DNA of 64,000 bases from Xanthomonas translucens pv. cerealis (lineage in GTDB: Bacteria > Pseudomonadota > Gammaproteobacteria > Xanthomonadales > Xanthomonadaceae). The stretch covers positions 372,001 to 436,000 of the forward strand of contig NZ_CP038228.1 of assembly GCF_006838285.1 (NCBI RefSeq). The letters run 5' to 3'. The first letter of the stretch is position 1. The number at the start of each line of letters is the position of its first letter. The translations under genes were made by a program, and so were the position numbers. The notes beneath the pieces were generated by a model, which saw only the letters and a program-made list of their open reading frames with translations, ran no database searches and had not been told where the DNA came from. Positions 45,631 through 55,027 of this stretch are shown piece after piece.

Positions 45631-46509
45631 TCAGTCTGCTGCGTGCTGTCGCTCGGCCAGCAGCCATTCGCGCAGGCGCCGTCCTGCATCGCTTTCTGCG
45701 CGCGAGCGCAGCCGGGTGAGCCAGTAGCGCCCGGCGTCGATACGGGTCGGAAACGGCGCCAGCAGGCGTCCGGCGTCCAGGTCTTGCGCGAACAGGCGCA
45801 GCGGCAGCAAAGCCACGCCGGCGCCCGCCGCCGTGGCGCTGGCCAGGGTCAGCGACGAATCGCAGATCGGCCCGCTGGCGACCACTTCCGGCGCGCCGGC
45901 CGCCTGCAGCCAGCGCGGCCATTCGTCCAGCCGGTAGGAACGCAGCAGTGGCACGCTGCCCAGGTCGGCCGGCACGCGCAACGACCGCGCCAGCGCCGGT
46001 GCGCACACCGGCGCGAACGGCGCATCCAGGATCGGCGTGGCGCACTGGCCTTGCCAGTCGCCGTCGCCGAAGCGGATCGCCAGGTCCAGGCCTTCGCCGG
46101 CAAGATCGACGCGGTTGTTGTGGGTCTGCACGCGCAGTTCGATGTCGGCATGCGCGGCGTGGAAGGCCTCCAGCCGCGGCAGCAGCCAGCCCACCGCGAA
46201 GGTGCCGACCACGCCGACGCTCAGCGTCTCGCGGTAGCGGCCGCCGGCGAAGCGCTGCAGGGTGGCGGCGATGCGGTCGAAGGCTTCGGTCAGCACCGGA
46301 TGCAGCCGCTGGCCCTCGTCGGTCAGGGCCACGCCGCGCGGCAGACGCTGGAACAGGACCACGCCCAGGCGCGCTTCCAGTTGCTTGATCTGGTGGCTGA
46401 GCGCGGCCTGAGTCACGCACAGCTCCGCGGCGGCACGGGTCAGGTTCTGGTGGCGTGCGGCGGCCTCGAAGGCCCGCAAGGCGTTCAGCGGCAGCTGCGT
46501 GCGAATCAT
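45631..46509 (-). CDS. ampR: LysR-type regulator, AmpR-like
   Basis: A 292-residue LysR regulator whose N-terminal helix-turn-helix reads LNALRAFEAAARHQNLTRAA and ELCVTQAALSHQIKQLE, as in AmpR and GcvA. The effector domain spans residues 90-290. It is divergent from the class A beta-lactamase gene at 46608, the arrangement of AmpR-controlled beta-lactamases, where AmpR senses cell-wall muropeptides. The symbol is given on that context; GcvA-like identity cannot be excluded by sequence alone. Confidence 0.85.
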   Translation of the reverse strand: MIRTQLPLNALRAFEAAARHQNLTRAAAELCVTQAALSHQIKQLEARLGVVLFQRLPRGVALTDEGQRLHPVLTEAFDRIAATLQRFAGGRYRETLSVGVVGTFAVGWLLPRLEAFHAAHADIELRVQTHNNRVDLAGEGLDLAIRFGDGDWQGQCATPILDAPFAPVCAPALARSLRVPADLGSVPLLRSYRLDEWPRWLQAAGAPEVVASGPICDSSLTLASATAAGAGVALLPLRLFAQDLDAGRLLAPFPTRIDAGRYWLTRLRSRAESDAGRRLREWLLAERQHAAD

Positions 46510-46519
46510 GGCGAGGCAT

Positions 46520-46537
46520 CAATTATTTTCATGATTG
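46520..46537. promoter_or_regulatory. Candidate AmpR operator in the ampR-bla intergenic region
   Basis: CAAT (46520-46523) and ATTG (46534-46537) form an inverted repeat around an AT-rich centre in the 98-base space between the divergent genes, close to the regulator start. LysR proteins bind such T-N11-A-type interrupted palindromes. The shared position suggests autoregulation and beta-lactamase control. Confidence 0.45.
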
Positions 46538-46607
46538 GGATTGAATAACCTCGCTGGTAGGCCGCGGTCAAGCTGCGCATGATCGGGTCTTCCGACGGAG
46601 GTGGACG

Positions 46608-47498
46608 ATGCTGGCGAGACGACGATTCCTGCACGGCATGGGGCTGGCGGCGGCCGCGCTGGCGGTCGCGGCGGTGGATGCGAAAGTCCCAAAGAACAGG
46701 GTGCAGACGCTGGCGCAGCGTCTGGCCGGGATCGAGCGCGGTACGGGTGGGCGGCTCGGGGTGACGCTGCTAGACGGCAGCGGCGCGGTGCTCGGCGGGC
46801 AGCGCCAGGACGAGCGCTTTCCGATGTGCAGTACCTTCAAATTCGTATTGGCGGCCGCGGTGCTGCAGCGTGTCGATCGCGGCGAACTGAGCCTGCAACA
46901 GCGCCTGCCGATCCGCGCGGCGGACATGCTGTCGCACGCGCCGGTCACCGAGCGCCATGTCGGCGGCACGCTCAGCGTGGCTGAACTGTGTCGGGCGACG
47001 ATGCTGTTCAGCGACAACCCGGCGGCCAATTTGCTGTTCCCGCTGGTCGGCGACCCGCCGGGACTGACCCGCTTCCTGCGCACGTTTGGCGATGCGCAGA
47101 CCCGCAGCGACCGCCACGAGCCGGAGATGAACCGGTTCGCTGCGGACGACCCGCGCGATACCACCACGCCGGCGGCGATGGCTGCGACCCTGCGCACGCT
47201 GCTGCTCGGCGACGTATTGCGGCCGGTCTCACGACAACGCTTGAGCGAGTGGATGATCGACAACCGTACCGGCGACGCGTGCCTGCGCGCCGGCCTGCCG
47301 CGCGGCTGGAAGATCGGCGACAAGACCGGCAGCAACGGCACCGACACCCGCAACGACATCGCCATCGTGTGGCCGCCGGGTAGGCGTACGCCGTTGCTGC
47401 TGACCGCGTATCTCAATGGCGCCAAGGTCGATGACGCCGCACGCGATGCGGCGCTGAAGGCGGTGGCGGTCGTGGTGTGCGAGACGCTCGCGGTTTGA
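46608..47498 (+). CDS. bla: Class A beta-lactamase (L2-like)
   Basis: A 296-residue serine beta-lactamase that hydrolyses beta-lactams in the periplasm. Visible motifs are S75-T-F-K, S135-D-N, E171-P-E-M-N (omega loop, general base) and K239-T-G. The N-terminus ARRRFLHG with a hydrophobic stretch is a Tat-type signal, as in Stenotrophomonas L2. ATG 46608 begins that signal. All catalytic residues are present, so it should be active. Inducibility is likely through the divergent regulator. Confidence 0.94.
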   Translation: MLARRRFLHGMGLAAAALAVAAVDAKVPKNRVQTLAQRLAGIERGTGGRLGVTLLDGSGAVLGGQRQDERFPMCSTFKFVLAAAVLQRVDRGELSLQQRLPIRAADMLSHAPVTERHVGGTLSVAELCRATMLFSDNPAANLLFPLVGDPPGLTRFLRTFGDAQTRSDRHEPEMNRFAADDPRDTTTPAAMAATLRTLLLGDVLRPVSRQRLSEWMIDNRTGDACLRAGLPRGWKIGDKTGSNGTDTRNDIAIVWPPGRRTPLLLTAYLNGAKVDDAARDAALKAVAVVVCETLAV

Positions 47499-47648
47499 GC
47501 GCAGCGCCAGGCGCATTCATGCCATAGGGGCCGCGTGTGCGCGGCGCGTTCTGCTCGGGGATTGTCACCGGCTTCGGACTTGAAGCCGAAATGCGGCGCG
47601 TTCTCGCGCATCTCCTCCTTTCCCGCTTCGCCCTCCCGGAGTCCGACA

Positions 47649-48731
47649 ATGCACAGGTTGCTTCGTTTCCCGTTTGCCGTGATCGCACTTGTGCTCGTCC
47701 ACGCACCCGCGCACGCAGCGATCTGGCAACCATCGCCAGGCCACGTGCAGCTGCCGATCTGGCCCGGTGCGGTCCCCGACGCGCTGTCGCACCCGAAACC
47801 GGAAGCGGTGGGTCCCGGCGAAGGGCGCACGTGGTGGGCCAGGGCCAACGATGTCAGCCAGCCGACGATGACGGTATATGCGCCCACGGTCCGCAACAGC
47901 GGTACGGCGGTGGTGGTGTTTCCCGGTGGCGGCTATCAGGTCATGGCGATGGATCTGGAAGGCACGGAGATCTGCCATTGGCTGACGTCGCGCGGTATCA
48001 CCTGCGTGTTGCTGAAGTACCGCGTACCGAATTCGGAGCCGACCTGGATCAATGGCGGCCGCTACTATCCGAAAGTGCAGACCGCGCTGCAGCACGCGCA
48101 GCGCATGCTGGGGCTGGTGCGCCTGCATGCGGCGGAATGGGGCATCGATCCGCACAAGGTCGGCGTGATCGGGTTTTCCGCCGGCGGGCACCTGGTGGCC
48201 GCGGCCAGCACGCATTTCGCAAAGCGCACGTCTGCGGTGGTGGACGCTGCGGATGCGCAAAGTTGCCGCCTGGACTTCGCCATCGCCGCCTATCCCGGCC
48301 ACCTGTGGGCGCACGAAGATGAGGATCATGCCAAGCGCGATCCGACCCACCTGCAGCTGCGTACGGACATCGCCTTGAGCGCCGACACGCCGCCGACCTT
48401 CCTGCTGCAGGCCGAGGACGACGTGGTGGATGGGGTGATGCAGTCGCTGGCCTACTACGTCGCGCTGAAGCAGGCGGGCGTGCCGACGGAAATGCATCTC
48501 TACGCGCAGGGGGGGCATGCGTTCGGACTGCGGCCAAGCACGTTGCCGATCGCGCAATGGCCAAGGCTGGTGGAGAAGTGGCTGGGAACCATCGGCGTAT
48601 TGGACACGGTTGCAGCGCGCCGACCGCCGCTGCGCTGTTGCAGGGCAGGGTCCGCGCCCGCGAGCCCGCACTGCGCGCTGCAAGGCTGGAGCACTCAGCC
48701 GAGCGCGCCGATCACCACCGGGTCCTCCTGA
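47649..48731 (+). CDS. Secreted alpha/beta hydrolase (acetylesterase-like)
   Basis: A 360-residue protein with a signal peptide cut after AHA (residue 23), an oxyanion loop VVFPGGGYQVMAMD, the nucleophile elbow GFSAGGH, and an acid/His pair in the C-terminal half (ADDVVDG would supply Asp; GGHAFGL the His). This fits the BD-FAE/acetyl-xylan-esterase-like family, consistent with plant cell-wall or xylan deacetylation, though the substrate is inferred. The last ~45 residues (after about 48600) are Arg/Cys-rich and unlike the family, and the frame ends inside the convergent phospholipase gene, so the native stop may have been lost. Confidence 0.85.
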   Translation: MHRLLRFPFAVIALVLVHAPAHAAIWQPSPGHVQLPIWPGAVPDALSHPKPEAVGPGEGRTWWARANDVSQPTMTVYAPTVRNSGTAVVVFPGGGYQVMAMDLEGTEICHWLTSRGITCVLLKYRVPNSEPTWINGGRYYPKVQTALQHAQRMLGLVRLHAAEWGIDPHKVGVIGFSAGGHLVAAASTHFAKRTSAVVDAADAQSCRLDFAIAAYPGHLWAHEDEDHAKRDPTHLQLRTDIALSADTPPTFLLQAEDDVVDGVMQSLAYYVALKQAGVPTEMHLYAQGGHAFGLRPSTLPIAQWPRLVEKWLGTIGVLDTVAARRPPLRCCRAGSAPASPHCALQGWSTQPSAPITTGSS

Positions 48732-50845
48732 TACAACCGCGCCGGCCCGCCCATCGCCGGATCGCTGACGCCGGGTTTGCCGGTTTCCGCGCGCCCGGCC
48801 AGGCGCTGGCGCGCGCTATCCTGGATCACCCACAGGTCGTACCAGCCGCCGCTCGGCGCCGCGCGCCAACGGCGCCGCTGTTCGCTGCCGGGCGCCAGCG
48901 TCACGCTGTCGTGCGGTTGCGCCTGCGCATAGGCACCGGGCCGCAGTTCCACGCGCAGCGCGCTGTTGCCCGGGTTGCGCAGCAGCAGGCACAAGGCTAG
49001 CGGATCGTGCGCGTCCTGGGCGATCTCGGCCTGCAGCAACGGTGCGTCGAGGTCGCCGCGGTAATGGCGGTGGAAGCCGTTGGGGCCGAGCAGCCACAGG
49101 TCGTAGCGGCCGTCGTAGGTGGTCCAGGTGGCGTCCAGCGTGGCGCCTGCGCCGAGCGTGTAGCGCCGCGGAATCGCGGCCAGGTCATAGCGGTCGTAGA
49201 CGTGCAACACCGTGGCCGCGCCGGCATTGCCCATCCGCAGCTGCACTTCGCCGCGTGCGTCCACGTGCTGTAACTGCACTGTCGGGCGATACGGCAGTGC
49301 GCGCGAGCGGCGCACGCCGAATGGCTGCTGCGGCGCCTGCACGGTGTCCGGCAGCGGTGGCAGCGCATGTTCGTGCAAGGCGGCCGCGCGCGCGGCGGCG
49401 GCGCTGACGTCGGGCAGCGCGGCGACGAACGGGCGCGTATCGGCCTGGCGGAAATCGAAGGTATCCACCAGGTCGCCGCAGACCGCACGGCGCCACGGCG
49501 TCAGCCCGCTGGCGGCGACGCCGAAGCGGCGTTCCAGCAGGCGCAGCACCGAGGTGTGGTCGTAGACCTGCGAATCGATCCAGCCGCCGCGGCTCCACGG
49601 TGAGATCACGTACAGCGGCACCCGCGGACCCAGCCCGTATGGCCGGCCGCGCAGCTCGGGCAGATCGGCCTTGTCGTCGCCCGGCGCCGGGTGCAGGTGG
49701 TATTCGCCGTCGGTGCTCACCGTCGAAGCACCAGCCCAGCCGCTCGCCGCGGCGGGATCGGGCGAGGGCGGCGCCGGCGGCGGCACGTGGTCGAAGAAGC
49801 CGTCGTTCTCGTCGAACATCAGCAGCAGCGCGGTGCGTGACCAGACCTGCGGATCGGCGGTCAGCGCATCCAGCACGCGCGCAGTGTAGGCCGCGCCCTG
49901 CGCGGGGCTGGATGGATCGGGATGCTCGCTGCCGGCGGCGTCGGCGATGATGAAGCTCACCGCCGGCAGCCGCGCGCCGAGCACGTCCTGGCGCAACTGC
50001 GCCAGGGTGCGCGTGCCGACTCCGCGTTCGCGCAGCTGTGGATCGTGCCCAGGCGCGCCGCGCCAGGCAGCGCGGAACGGGGCGAAGCCGGCCAGCGGGT
50101 TGTCGGTGAAGTTGTCGGCCATGTCCTGGTATATCTGCCAGGACACGCCGGCCTGCTGCAAGGCTTCCACGTAGCTGGGCCAGCGGTAGTCCTCGGCATG
50201 CCCGCCCAGTTCGGGGAAGTTGTCGTGCGAGTTGGCGATCACCGGCCCGCCGGCGCGCGCCTGCGGATCGTTCTGCCCGGTCCACAGGAACACGCGGTTG
50301 GGATTGGTGCCCGCCTGGATCGCGCAGTGGTAGGCGTCGCACAGGGTGAACGCCTCGGCCAGCGCGAACTGGAACGGCAGGTCGTCGCGTTCGTAGTGGG
50401 CCAGCGCGTGGTCGTGCTTGGCCGCGGCCCAGCGGCCCATGCGGCCGTGGTCCCAGGCCTGCTGCGCATTGGGCCAGGTATGCGGGGTGCCCTGCACGCG
50501 CATGCTGCGGAAGTCGCGTGCGGTGTGCAGCGCGAACGGCGTGAGCAGGCGGCTGCCGTCTTCGCTGGGTTGCAGCCAGACGTTGCGCGGGGCGATGCCG
50601 GGCAACGTCGGCGCCGGGATCGGGAAGCGGTCGCCGAAGCCGCGCGCGCCGGCGAAGCTGCCGAAGTAATGGTCGAAGGCGCGGTTCTCCTGCATCAGGA
50701 TCACCACGTGCTGCAGGTCCTGCAGGGTGCCGCTGCGCACGTCCGGGGCGATCGCGGCGGCGCGGGCGATGCTGGGCGGCAACAGCGCCGCGGCGGCGCC
50801 GGCGACGCCGGCCTGGAGCAGGCGGCGGCGGGGAAGATCGGTCAT
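48695..50845 (-). CDS. plcN: Phosphocholine-specific phospholipase C (AcpA-like), Tat-exported
   Basis: A 716-residue phosphoesterase. It starts with a Tat signal (PRRRLLQAGVAGAAAALLPP), followed by the family's metal/nucleophile stretch VVILMQENRAFDHYFGSFAG. Later metal ligands are in FIIADAAGSEH and LLMFDENDGFFDHVPPP. The C-terminal ~200 residues form two beta-rich repeats typical of the PlcN/PlcH group. It cleaves phosphatidylcholine-type or other phosphodiesters outside the cytoplasm. It lies 84 bases downstream of a TonB-dependent receptor on the same strand, suggesting joint uptake of released products; this is inference. Confidence 0.9.
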   Translation of the reverse strand: MTDLPRRRLLQAGVAGAAAALLPPSIARAAAIAPDVRSGTLQDLQHVVILMQENRAFDHYFGSFAGARGFGDRFPIPAPTLPGIAPRNVWLQPSEDGSRLLTPFALHTARDFRSMRVQGTPHTWPNAQQAWDHGRMGRWAAAKHDHALAHYERDDLPFQFALAEAFTLCDAYHCAIQAGTNPNRVFLWTGQNDPQARAGGPVIANSHDNFPELGGHAEDYRWPSYVEALQQAGVSWQIYQDMADNFTDNPLAGFAPFRAAWRGAPGHDPQLRERGVGTRTLAQLRQDVLGARLPAVSFIIADAAGSEHPDPSSPAQGAAYTARVLDALTADPQVWSRTALLLMFDENDGFFDHVPPPAPPSPDPAAASGWAGASTVSTDGEYHLHPAPGDDKADLPELRGRPYGLGPRVPLYVISPWSRGGWIDSQVYDHTSVLRLLERRFGVAASGLTPWRRAVCGDLVDTFDFRQADTRPFVAALPDVSAAAARAAALHEHALPPLPDTVQAPQQPFGVRRSRALPYRPTVQLQHVDARGEVQLRMGNAGAATVLHVYDRYDLAAIPRRYTLGAGATLDATWTTYDGRYDLWLLGPNGFHRHYRGDLDAPLLQAEIAQDAHDPLALCLLLRNPGNSALRVELRPGAYAQAQPHDSVTLAPGSEQRRRWRAAPSGGWYDLWVIQDSARQRLAGRAETGKPGVSDPAMGGPARLYQEDPVVIGALG

Positions 50846-50877
50846 GGCGCGGACACCGGCAGGACATGAAAAGAGGG

Positions 50878-50906
50878 CTCGCCAGCGGCGCCAGGCCGCC
50901 GGCGAG
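50878..50906 (-). terminator. Terminator-like hairpin between receptor and phospholipase genes
   Basis: CTCGCC (50878-50883) pairs with GGCGAG (50901-50906), with further G/C pairing in between. On the minus strand it is followed by CCCTCTTTTC. It lies between the receptor stop (50930) and the phospholipase start (50845) and could reduce but not exclude read-through. Confidence 0.45.
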
Positions 50907-50929
50907 GACGCAGCATGCGGGCTGCGCGA

Positions 50930-53314
50930 TTACAGATCCAGCGTCAGGGTCAGGCCGACCGTGCGCGGTGCGGCGATGAACGCGCTGTCGCTGCCGTCCA
51001 CGCCTTCCAGATAACGCTTGTCGGTGAGGTTGCTGACGTTGAGGTCCAGCTTCACGCCCTGCAGCTGCGCCGACAGCTGCGACAGGCTCAGGCCCAGGTG
51101 CGCGTCGAAGGTGGTGACGCCGTCCAGGCTGTTGCTGTTGGACGCGTCCAGGTAACGCTTGCCGAGGTAGCGCCCGGAGATGCCGAACGCCCAGGCCTGG
51201 CCCTGCCAGTCGGCCGAGGCCACCAGCGTGTTGCGCGGCTGCCCGATCACCTGCGAGCCGGGGGTGATCTCCAGTGCCGTGTCGCGCGCGGCGTCGCCGC
51301 TGCCCAGATAGGTCGCTTTGTTGAAGGTGTAGGCGCCGTTGAACCGCCAGCCGTTGTCCCAGCCATAGCCCAGCGCCGCTTCCACGCCGCGCGCATGCAC
51401 GCCGCCGAAGTTCTCGTAGACGCCGTCGGTCTCGCCGAGATAGTCGATGCCGCTGACGAAGTTGGCCGGCACGTAGACGATGCGGTTGTCGAAGCGGATG
51501 TCGTACACGGTGACACTGCCGGTCAGCGGCCAGCGGCTCATGCGCAGGCCCAGCTCGATGTTGTCGGCGGTCTCCGGCTTGACCCGGCTCAGCGCCACCG
51601 GATCGGTCTCGCCGAGCACGCCGGAGGGAATCGCGGCGAAGTTCTGCGAGTAGCCGGCGAAAGCTTCCAGGCCTTTCACCGGGGTGGTCCAGGTCAGGCC
51701 GGCGGAGAACAGCGGATCGGAATGCGAATCCGATTCAACGTGTTGGCTGTCGCCGATGCGGCGGTCGCGGGTCTGGTCGACGAAGAACTGCTTGACCCCC
51801 ACGCGCCAGGCGAAGTTGCCGTAGCGCATCACGTCTTCCACGTAGTACATGCGCTCGTCGGTGTCGTAGTTGTCCTTGAACTGCACCCAGTACGGCACGT
51901 GGTCGAAGGCGATGTTGCTGCCGACGTCGAGCAATCGGTGCCAGTCGCGGGTGACGCTGCGCTGGTATTTTTCCAGCCACACGCCGCTGCGCACGGTGTT
52001 GTCGATCGCGCCCAGGTCGGCGCGCCATTCGGCATCGGCGGTGACGCCGGCGCGGTCGTTGTCGTAATGGCTGTGGCGGTAGGACTGCACCGCCTGCGAG
52101 CCGGCCGGATAGCAGGCCGGGTTCGACTCGGCCGGCAGCGCCGCGCTGCCGCTGCAGCCGGCCAGCATCGTCGCCGCTGCGCCGGTGGTAGTGACGAAGT
52201 AGATCTTGCCCAGGTCGCTGCCGCCGGACACGGTGCGTCCGCCGGTGTATTCGGATTCGGGCTTGCCGCTGCCGTCGTTGGTGACGTCCACCAGGTATGG
52301 CGGGATCCAGTCGCCGCGGCCTTGCATGCGATGCGCGTAGCCGGCCAGCGTGGCCTTGAAGCCGTTGCCGCTGTCGAACGCGCCGCGCAGGTAGCCGAAG
52401 GTGTTCTTGCGCAGCGCGCGCGAGCCGGAACGGTAGTTCTGGTCCAGGGAAGGAATGCCGGTGAGGGTGCCGGTCAGCAGGTCGTGCTCGGGATCGCGCG
52501 CGAACTGCTCCGGGGTGACGCTGCTGTACTCGGATTCGTCGGCGTCGTCGTAGGACAGGTAGCCGCTGAGTTTCCACGCGCCCAGGTCGCTGTCGAACTT
52601 GCCGGCCAAGTGGTCGCGGGTGGTGCGGCCGCTGCCGTCGATCCAGTCGCTGTTGCTGCTGTGCGAAGCGCTGAGCCAGGCCTTGCTGGTACCCATCAGG
52701 CCGGTGTCGTAGCGCGCATAGTACTTGCGCGCATCGTTGTCGCCGATGCCCACTGCCATGCGCACGCGCTGCGCGTCGAGCGGTTCGCCGGTGAGGTAGT
52801 TGAGTGTGCCGCCCAGCGCCTCGTTGGAGCGCGAGGCGATGTCGGCGGTGCCCTGGCTGACCTCGATCGTCTCCAGGTCGAGCGTATCGATGAAGCGGTT
52901 GGCCTTGGAGCCGCCGCCATAGGCCGAGCCGCCGTTGGGCAGGCCGTCGATGGTGGTGCCGATCTGCTGCGTATCGCGGTTGCTGACGAAGCCGCGCATG
53001 CTGATCTGCGTACCCCAGTCGGAGGAGCCGAACGCATCGGCCTCGGTCACGATCACCCCGGGCAGTTCGTTGAGCGCGTCGTTGACGCTGCCCATCGCGA
53101 ACTGACGGTCCAGCATGTCCTTGCTGACGCTGGTCTTGGCGTAGGTGGTGGCCTGGCCGACGACCTGCACCTGGTCCAGGGTGGAGACCTGCGCGTCGGC
53201 ATCGGCCGCAGGAGCGCCGGCATCGCTGGCCGCCTGGGCGTGGGCGACCATCGCCGACAGCAGCAGGGCGAGTGTGGTCCGGCGCGGCACATGGAAACTT
53301 TTTGGAAAATTCAT
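50930..53314 (-). CDS. TonB-dependent outer-membrane receptor next to phospholipase C
   Basis: A 794-residue receptor from a different subfamily than the tandem copies. It has a signal peptide cut after MVAHAQA, a TonB-box-like LDQVQVVGQ, a plug with QISMRGFVSNRDTQQIGTTI and LETIEVSQGTADIASRSNEA, and a barrel ending LTLTLDL. ATG 53314 is the only start that gives the signal peptide. Its place upstream of a Tat-exported phospholipase C suggests import of a product or metal linked to phospholipid breakdown. The ligand is unknown. Confidence 0.9.
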   Translation of the reverse strand: MNFPKSFHVPRRTTLALLLSAMVAHAQAASDAGAPAADADAQVSTLDQVQVVGQATTYAKTSVSKDMLDRQFAMGSVNDALNELPGVIVTEADAFGSSDWGTQISMRGFVSNRDTQQIGTTIDGLPNGGSAYGGGSKANRFIDTLDLETIEVSQGTADIASRSNEALGGTLNYLTGEPLDAQRVRMAVGIGDNDARKYYARYDTGLMGTSKAWLSASHSSNSDWIDGSGRTTRDHLAGKFDSDLGAWKLSGYLSYDDADESEYSSVTPEQFARDPEHDLLTGTLTGIPSLDQNYRSGSRALRKNTFGYLRGAFDSGNGFKATLAGYAHRMQGRGDWIPPYLVDVTNDGSGKPESEYTGGRTVSGGSDLGKIYFVTTTGAAATMLAGCSGSAALPAESNPACYPAGSQAVQSYRHSHYDNDRAGVTADAEWRADLGAIDNTVRSGVWLEKYQRSVTRDWHRLLDVGSNIAFDHVPYWVQFKDNYDTDERMYYVEDVMRYGNFAWRVGVKQFFVDQTRDRRIGDSQHVESDSHSDPLFSAGLTWTTPVKGLEAFAGYSQNFAAIPSGVLGETDPVALSRVKPETADNIELGLRMSRWPLTGSVTVYDIRFDNRIVYVPANFVSGIDYLGETDGVYENFGGVHARGVEAALGYGWDNGWRFNGAYTFNKATYLGSGDAARDTALEITPGSQVIGQPRNTLVASADWQGQAWAFGISGRYLGKRYLDASNSNSLDGVTTFDAHLGLSLSQLSAQLQGVKLDLNVSNLTDKRYLEGVDGSDSAFIAAPRTVGLTLTLDL

Positions 53315-53634
53315 CAAAGGTGAATGCTTGTGTGGGGCTGTGATGGTGTCGACATATGGTTGCGTGTGTGTGACTGCCTGTTTCCGGCAGACACCACTGG
53401 GTGCGTATCCGAAAGGCGACATGCGCAGCGCGCGTACCCGCGGTGAGGTGTGCGGATACGCATCGTCGCTGCCGAGCAGCCGGCACCTGGCGGGCCGTGC
53501 CGCTTGCATGCATGGCAGGTCCTGGCAGGCAGCCGGTGCCGTCGCGCATCGCGCGTAACGACATCCGCGCCCGCCACGCGGCATCATTGCCGCCGCCGCC
53601 AGCGGCCCCCCACCCACGACGGATGCACTTCCCG
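53315..53634. other. 320-base divergent intergenic region
   Basis: It must contain promoters for the TonB receptor (minus) and the antiporter (plus). Repeats of GTGTGT near 53365-53375 are visible. I looked for a Pho box because of the phospholipase gene and found no convincing one. No gene is supported. Confidence 0.35.
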
Positions 53635-54885
53635 ATGAGCCACGAACTGATCTACCTGCTGTTGATCTTCGCCCTGCTGGTGATCCCGCGCGCGCTGCAG
53701 CGCTTCAAGCTGCCTGCGCCGCTGACCTGCCTGCTGTTCGGCATCGTCGCGATGCTGGCGATGGGCGAGCGGGCGCATGATGCGGTGATCGTGCTGCTGG
53801 CCACGCTCGGCATCTCCTCGCTGTTCCTGTTCGCCGGTCTGGAGGTGGACCCGAAGGCGCTACGCCGCGGAATGTGGCCACTGCTGCTGCATCTGCTGGT
53901 GCGCGGCGGCAGCTTGTTCGGAGTTGGGTGGTTGGCCTGGCGCTACGCCGCGCTGCCGTGGCAGGCGGCCGGATTGCTGGCGCTGGCCTTGCTGACCCCG
54001 TCCACCGGCTTCATCATCGATTCGCTGGGCCGGCTCGGGCTCAGCGAGGAGGAGCGCTTCTGGGTCACCAGCAAGGCCATCGCCGGCGAATTGCTAGCGT
54101 TGGCGGCGTTGTTCGTGATCCTGCAGGCCGGCGATCCCTGGCGGATGGGCCTGTCCAGCCTGGCGTTGCTGGCGATGCTGGTCGGCCTGCCGCTGCTGTT
54201 CGTGGCGCTGGGGCGCTGGGTGGCGCCGCAGGCGCCCGGGTCGGAGTTCTCGCTGCTGGTGATGGTCGGGCTGATCGCCGCCTACATCACCTATTCGCTG
54301 GGCGTGTACTACCTGGTCGGCGCGTTCATCGCCGGCCTGGTCGCGCGCCTGCTGCGCCAGCGCATGCCGTTGCTGGCCTCCGACGAGAACCTGCACGCGG
54401 TACGGCTGTTCGCTTCGTTCTTCGTGCCGTTCTACTTCTTCAATGCCGGCACCAAGGTGCCGACCGGGGCGCTGAGCCTGCAGGCGCTAGGCATGGGCCT
54501 GGCGCTGACTGCGTGCGTGCTGCCGCTGCGCATCGGCATCCTCTGGCTGCAGCGGCGGCTGCTGTTCGGCGAGGATGCGCGCAGCAGCCTGCGGGTGTCG
54601 CTGGCGCTGGCGCCGACCCTGATCTTCACCCTGGTGCTGGCCGGGATCCTGCGCGAGCGCTTCGCCATCGCCGATGCGCTGTTCGGTGCGCTGCTGCTAT
54701 ACGCGGCGCTGAGCACGCTGCTGCCATCGCTGTTGTTCCGCATGCCGTTCGATGTGGACCCGGTCGAGGCCGCGCCGCTGCCGGCGGCGCCGGCCCAGGG
54801 CGTGCCGGAGGCGCCGGCTGCGCAAGATCCGCCGCGGCCGCCGGTCGATCCGCCGCGGCCAGCGCTGCCGCAGGCGGCCGTTTGA
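53635..54885 (+). CDS. CPA2-family cation:proton antiporter
   Basis: A 416-residue integral membrane protein with about 12 hydrophobic segments and no TrkA-N domain, similar to Na+/H+ exchanger-family (PF00999) proteins (LPAPLTCLLFGIVAMLAMGE, LALLTPSTGFIIDSLGRLGL, IAAYITYSLGVYYLVGAFIA). The last ~40 residues are a Pro/Ala-rich tail (RPPVDPPRPALPQAAV). ATG 53635 begins just before the first membrane segment; ATG 53623 would add MHFP. It lacks neighbours that would indicate which ion. Confidence 0.82.
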   Translation: MSHELIYLLLIFALLVIPRALQRFKLPAPLTCLLFGIVAMLAMGERAHDAVIVLLATLGISSLFLFAGLEVDPKALRRGMWPLLLHLLVRGGSLFGVGWLAWRYAALPWQAAGLLALALLTPSTGFIIDSLGRLGLSEEERFWVTSKAIAGELLALAALFVILQAGDPWRMGLSSLALLAMLVGLPLLFVALGRWVAPQAPGSEFSLLVMVGLIAAYITYSLGVYYLVGAFIAGLVARLLRQRMPLLASDENLHAVRLFASFFVPFYFFNAGTKVPTGALSLQALGMGLALTACVLPLRIGILWLQRRLLFGEDARSSLRVSLALAPTLIFTLVLAGILRERFAIADALFGALLLYAALSTLLPSLLFRMPFDVDPVEAAPLPAAPAQGVPEAPAAQDPPRPPVDPPRPALPQAAV

Positions 54886-55027
54886 GCGGCCCGCAGTTCA
54901 GAACCCGCGCAGCGCCGCTGCGGCTCGCTGGGGAATGCAGGGCAGGGCGCCACGCGCCGGCATTGCTTGAAAGCCGGCGCCCGGGCCCCATACTGGCTGC
55001 CTGTGTTCCTTTCGCGTTTTTGCCGCC

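Noticed and set aside
50915..53323. 802-codon plus-strand frame
   Set aside because: Antisense of the TonB receptor beside phospholipase C.
53315..53400. Pho box before the phospholipase-linked receptor
   Set aside because: CAGTCAC-like pieces are present but lack the 11-base spacing of a Pho box.
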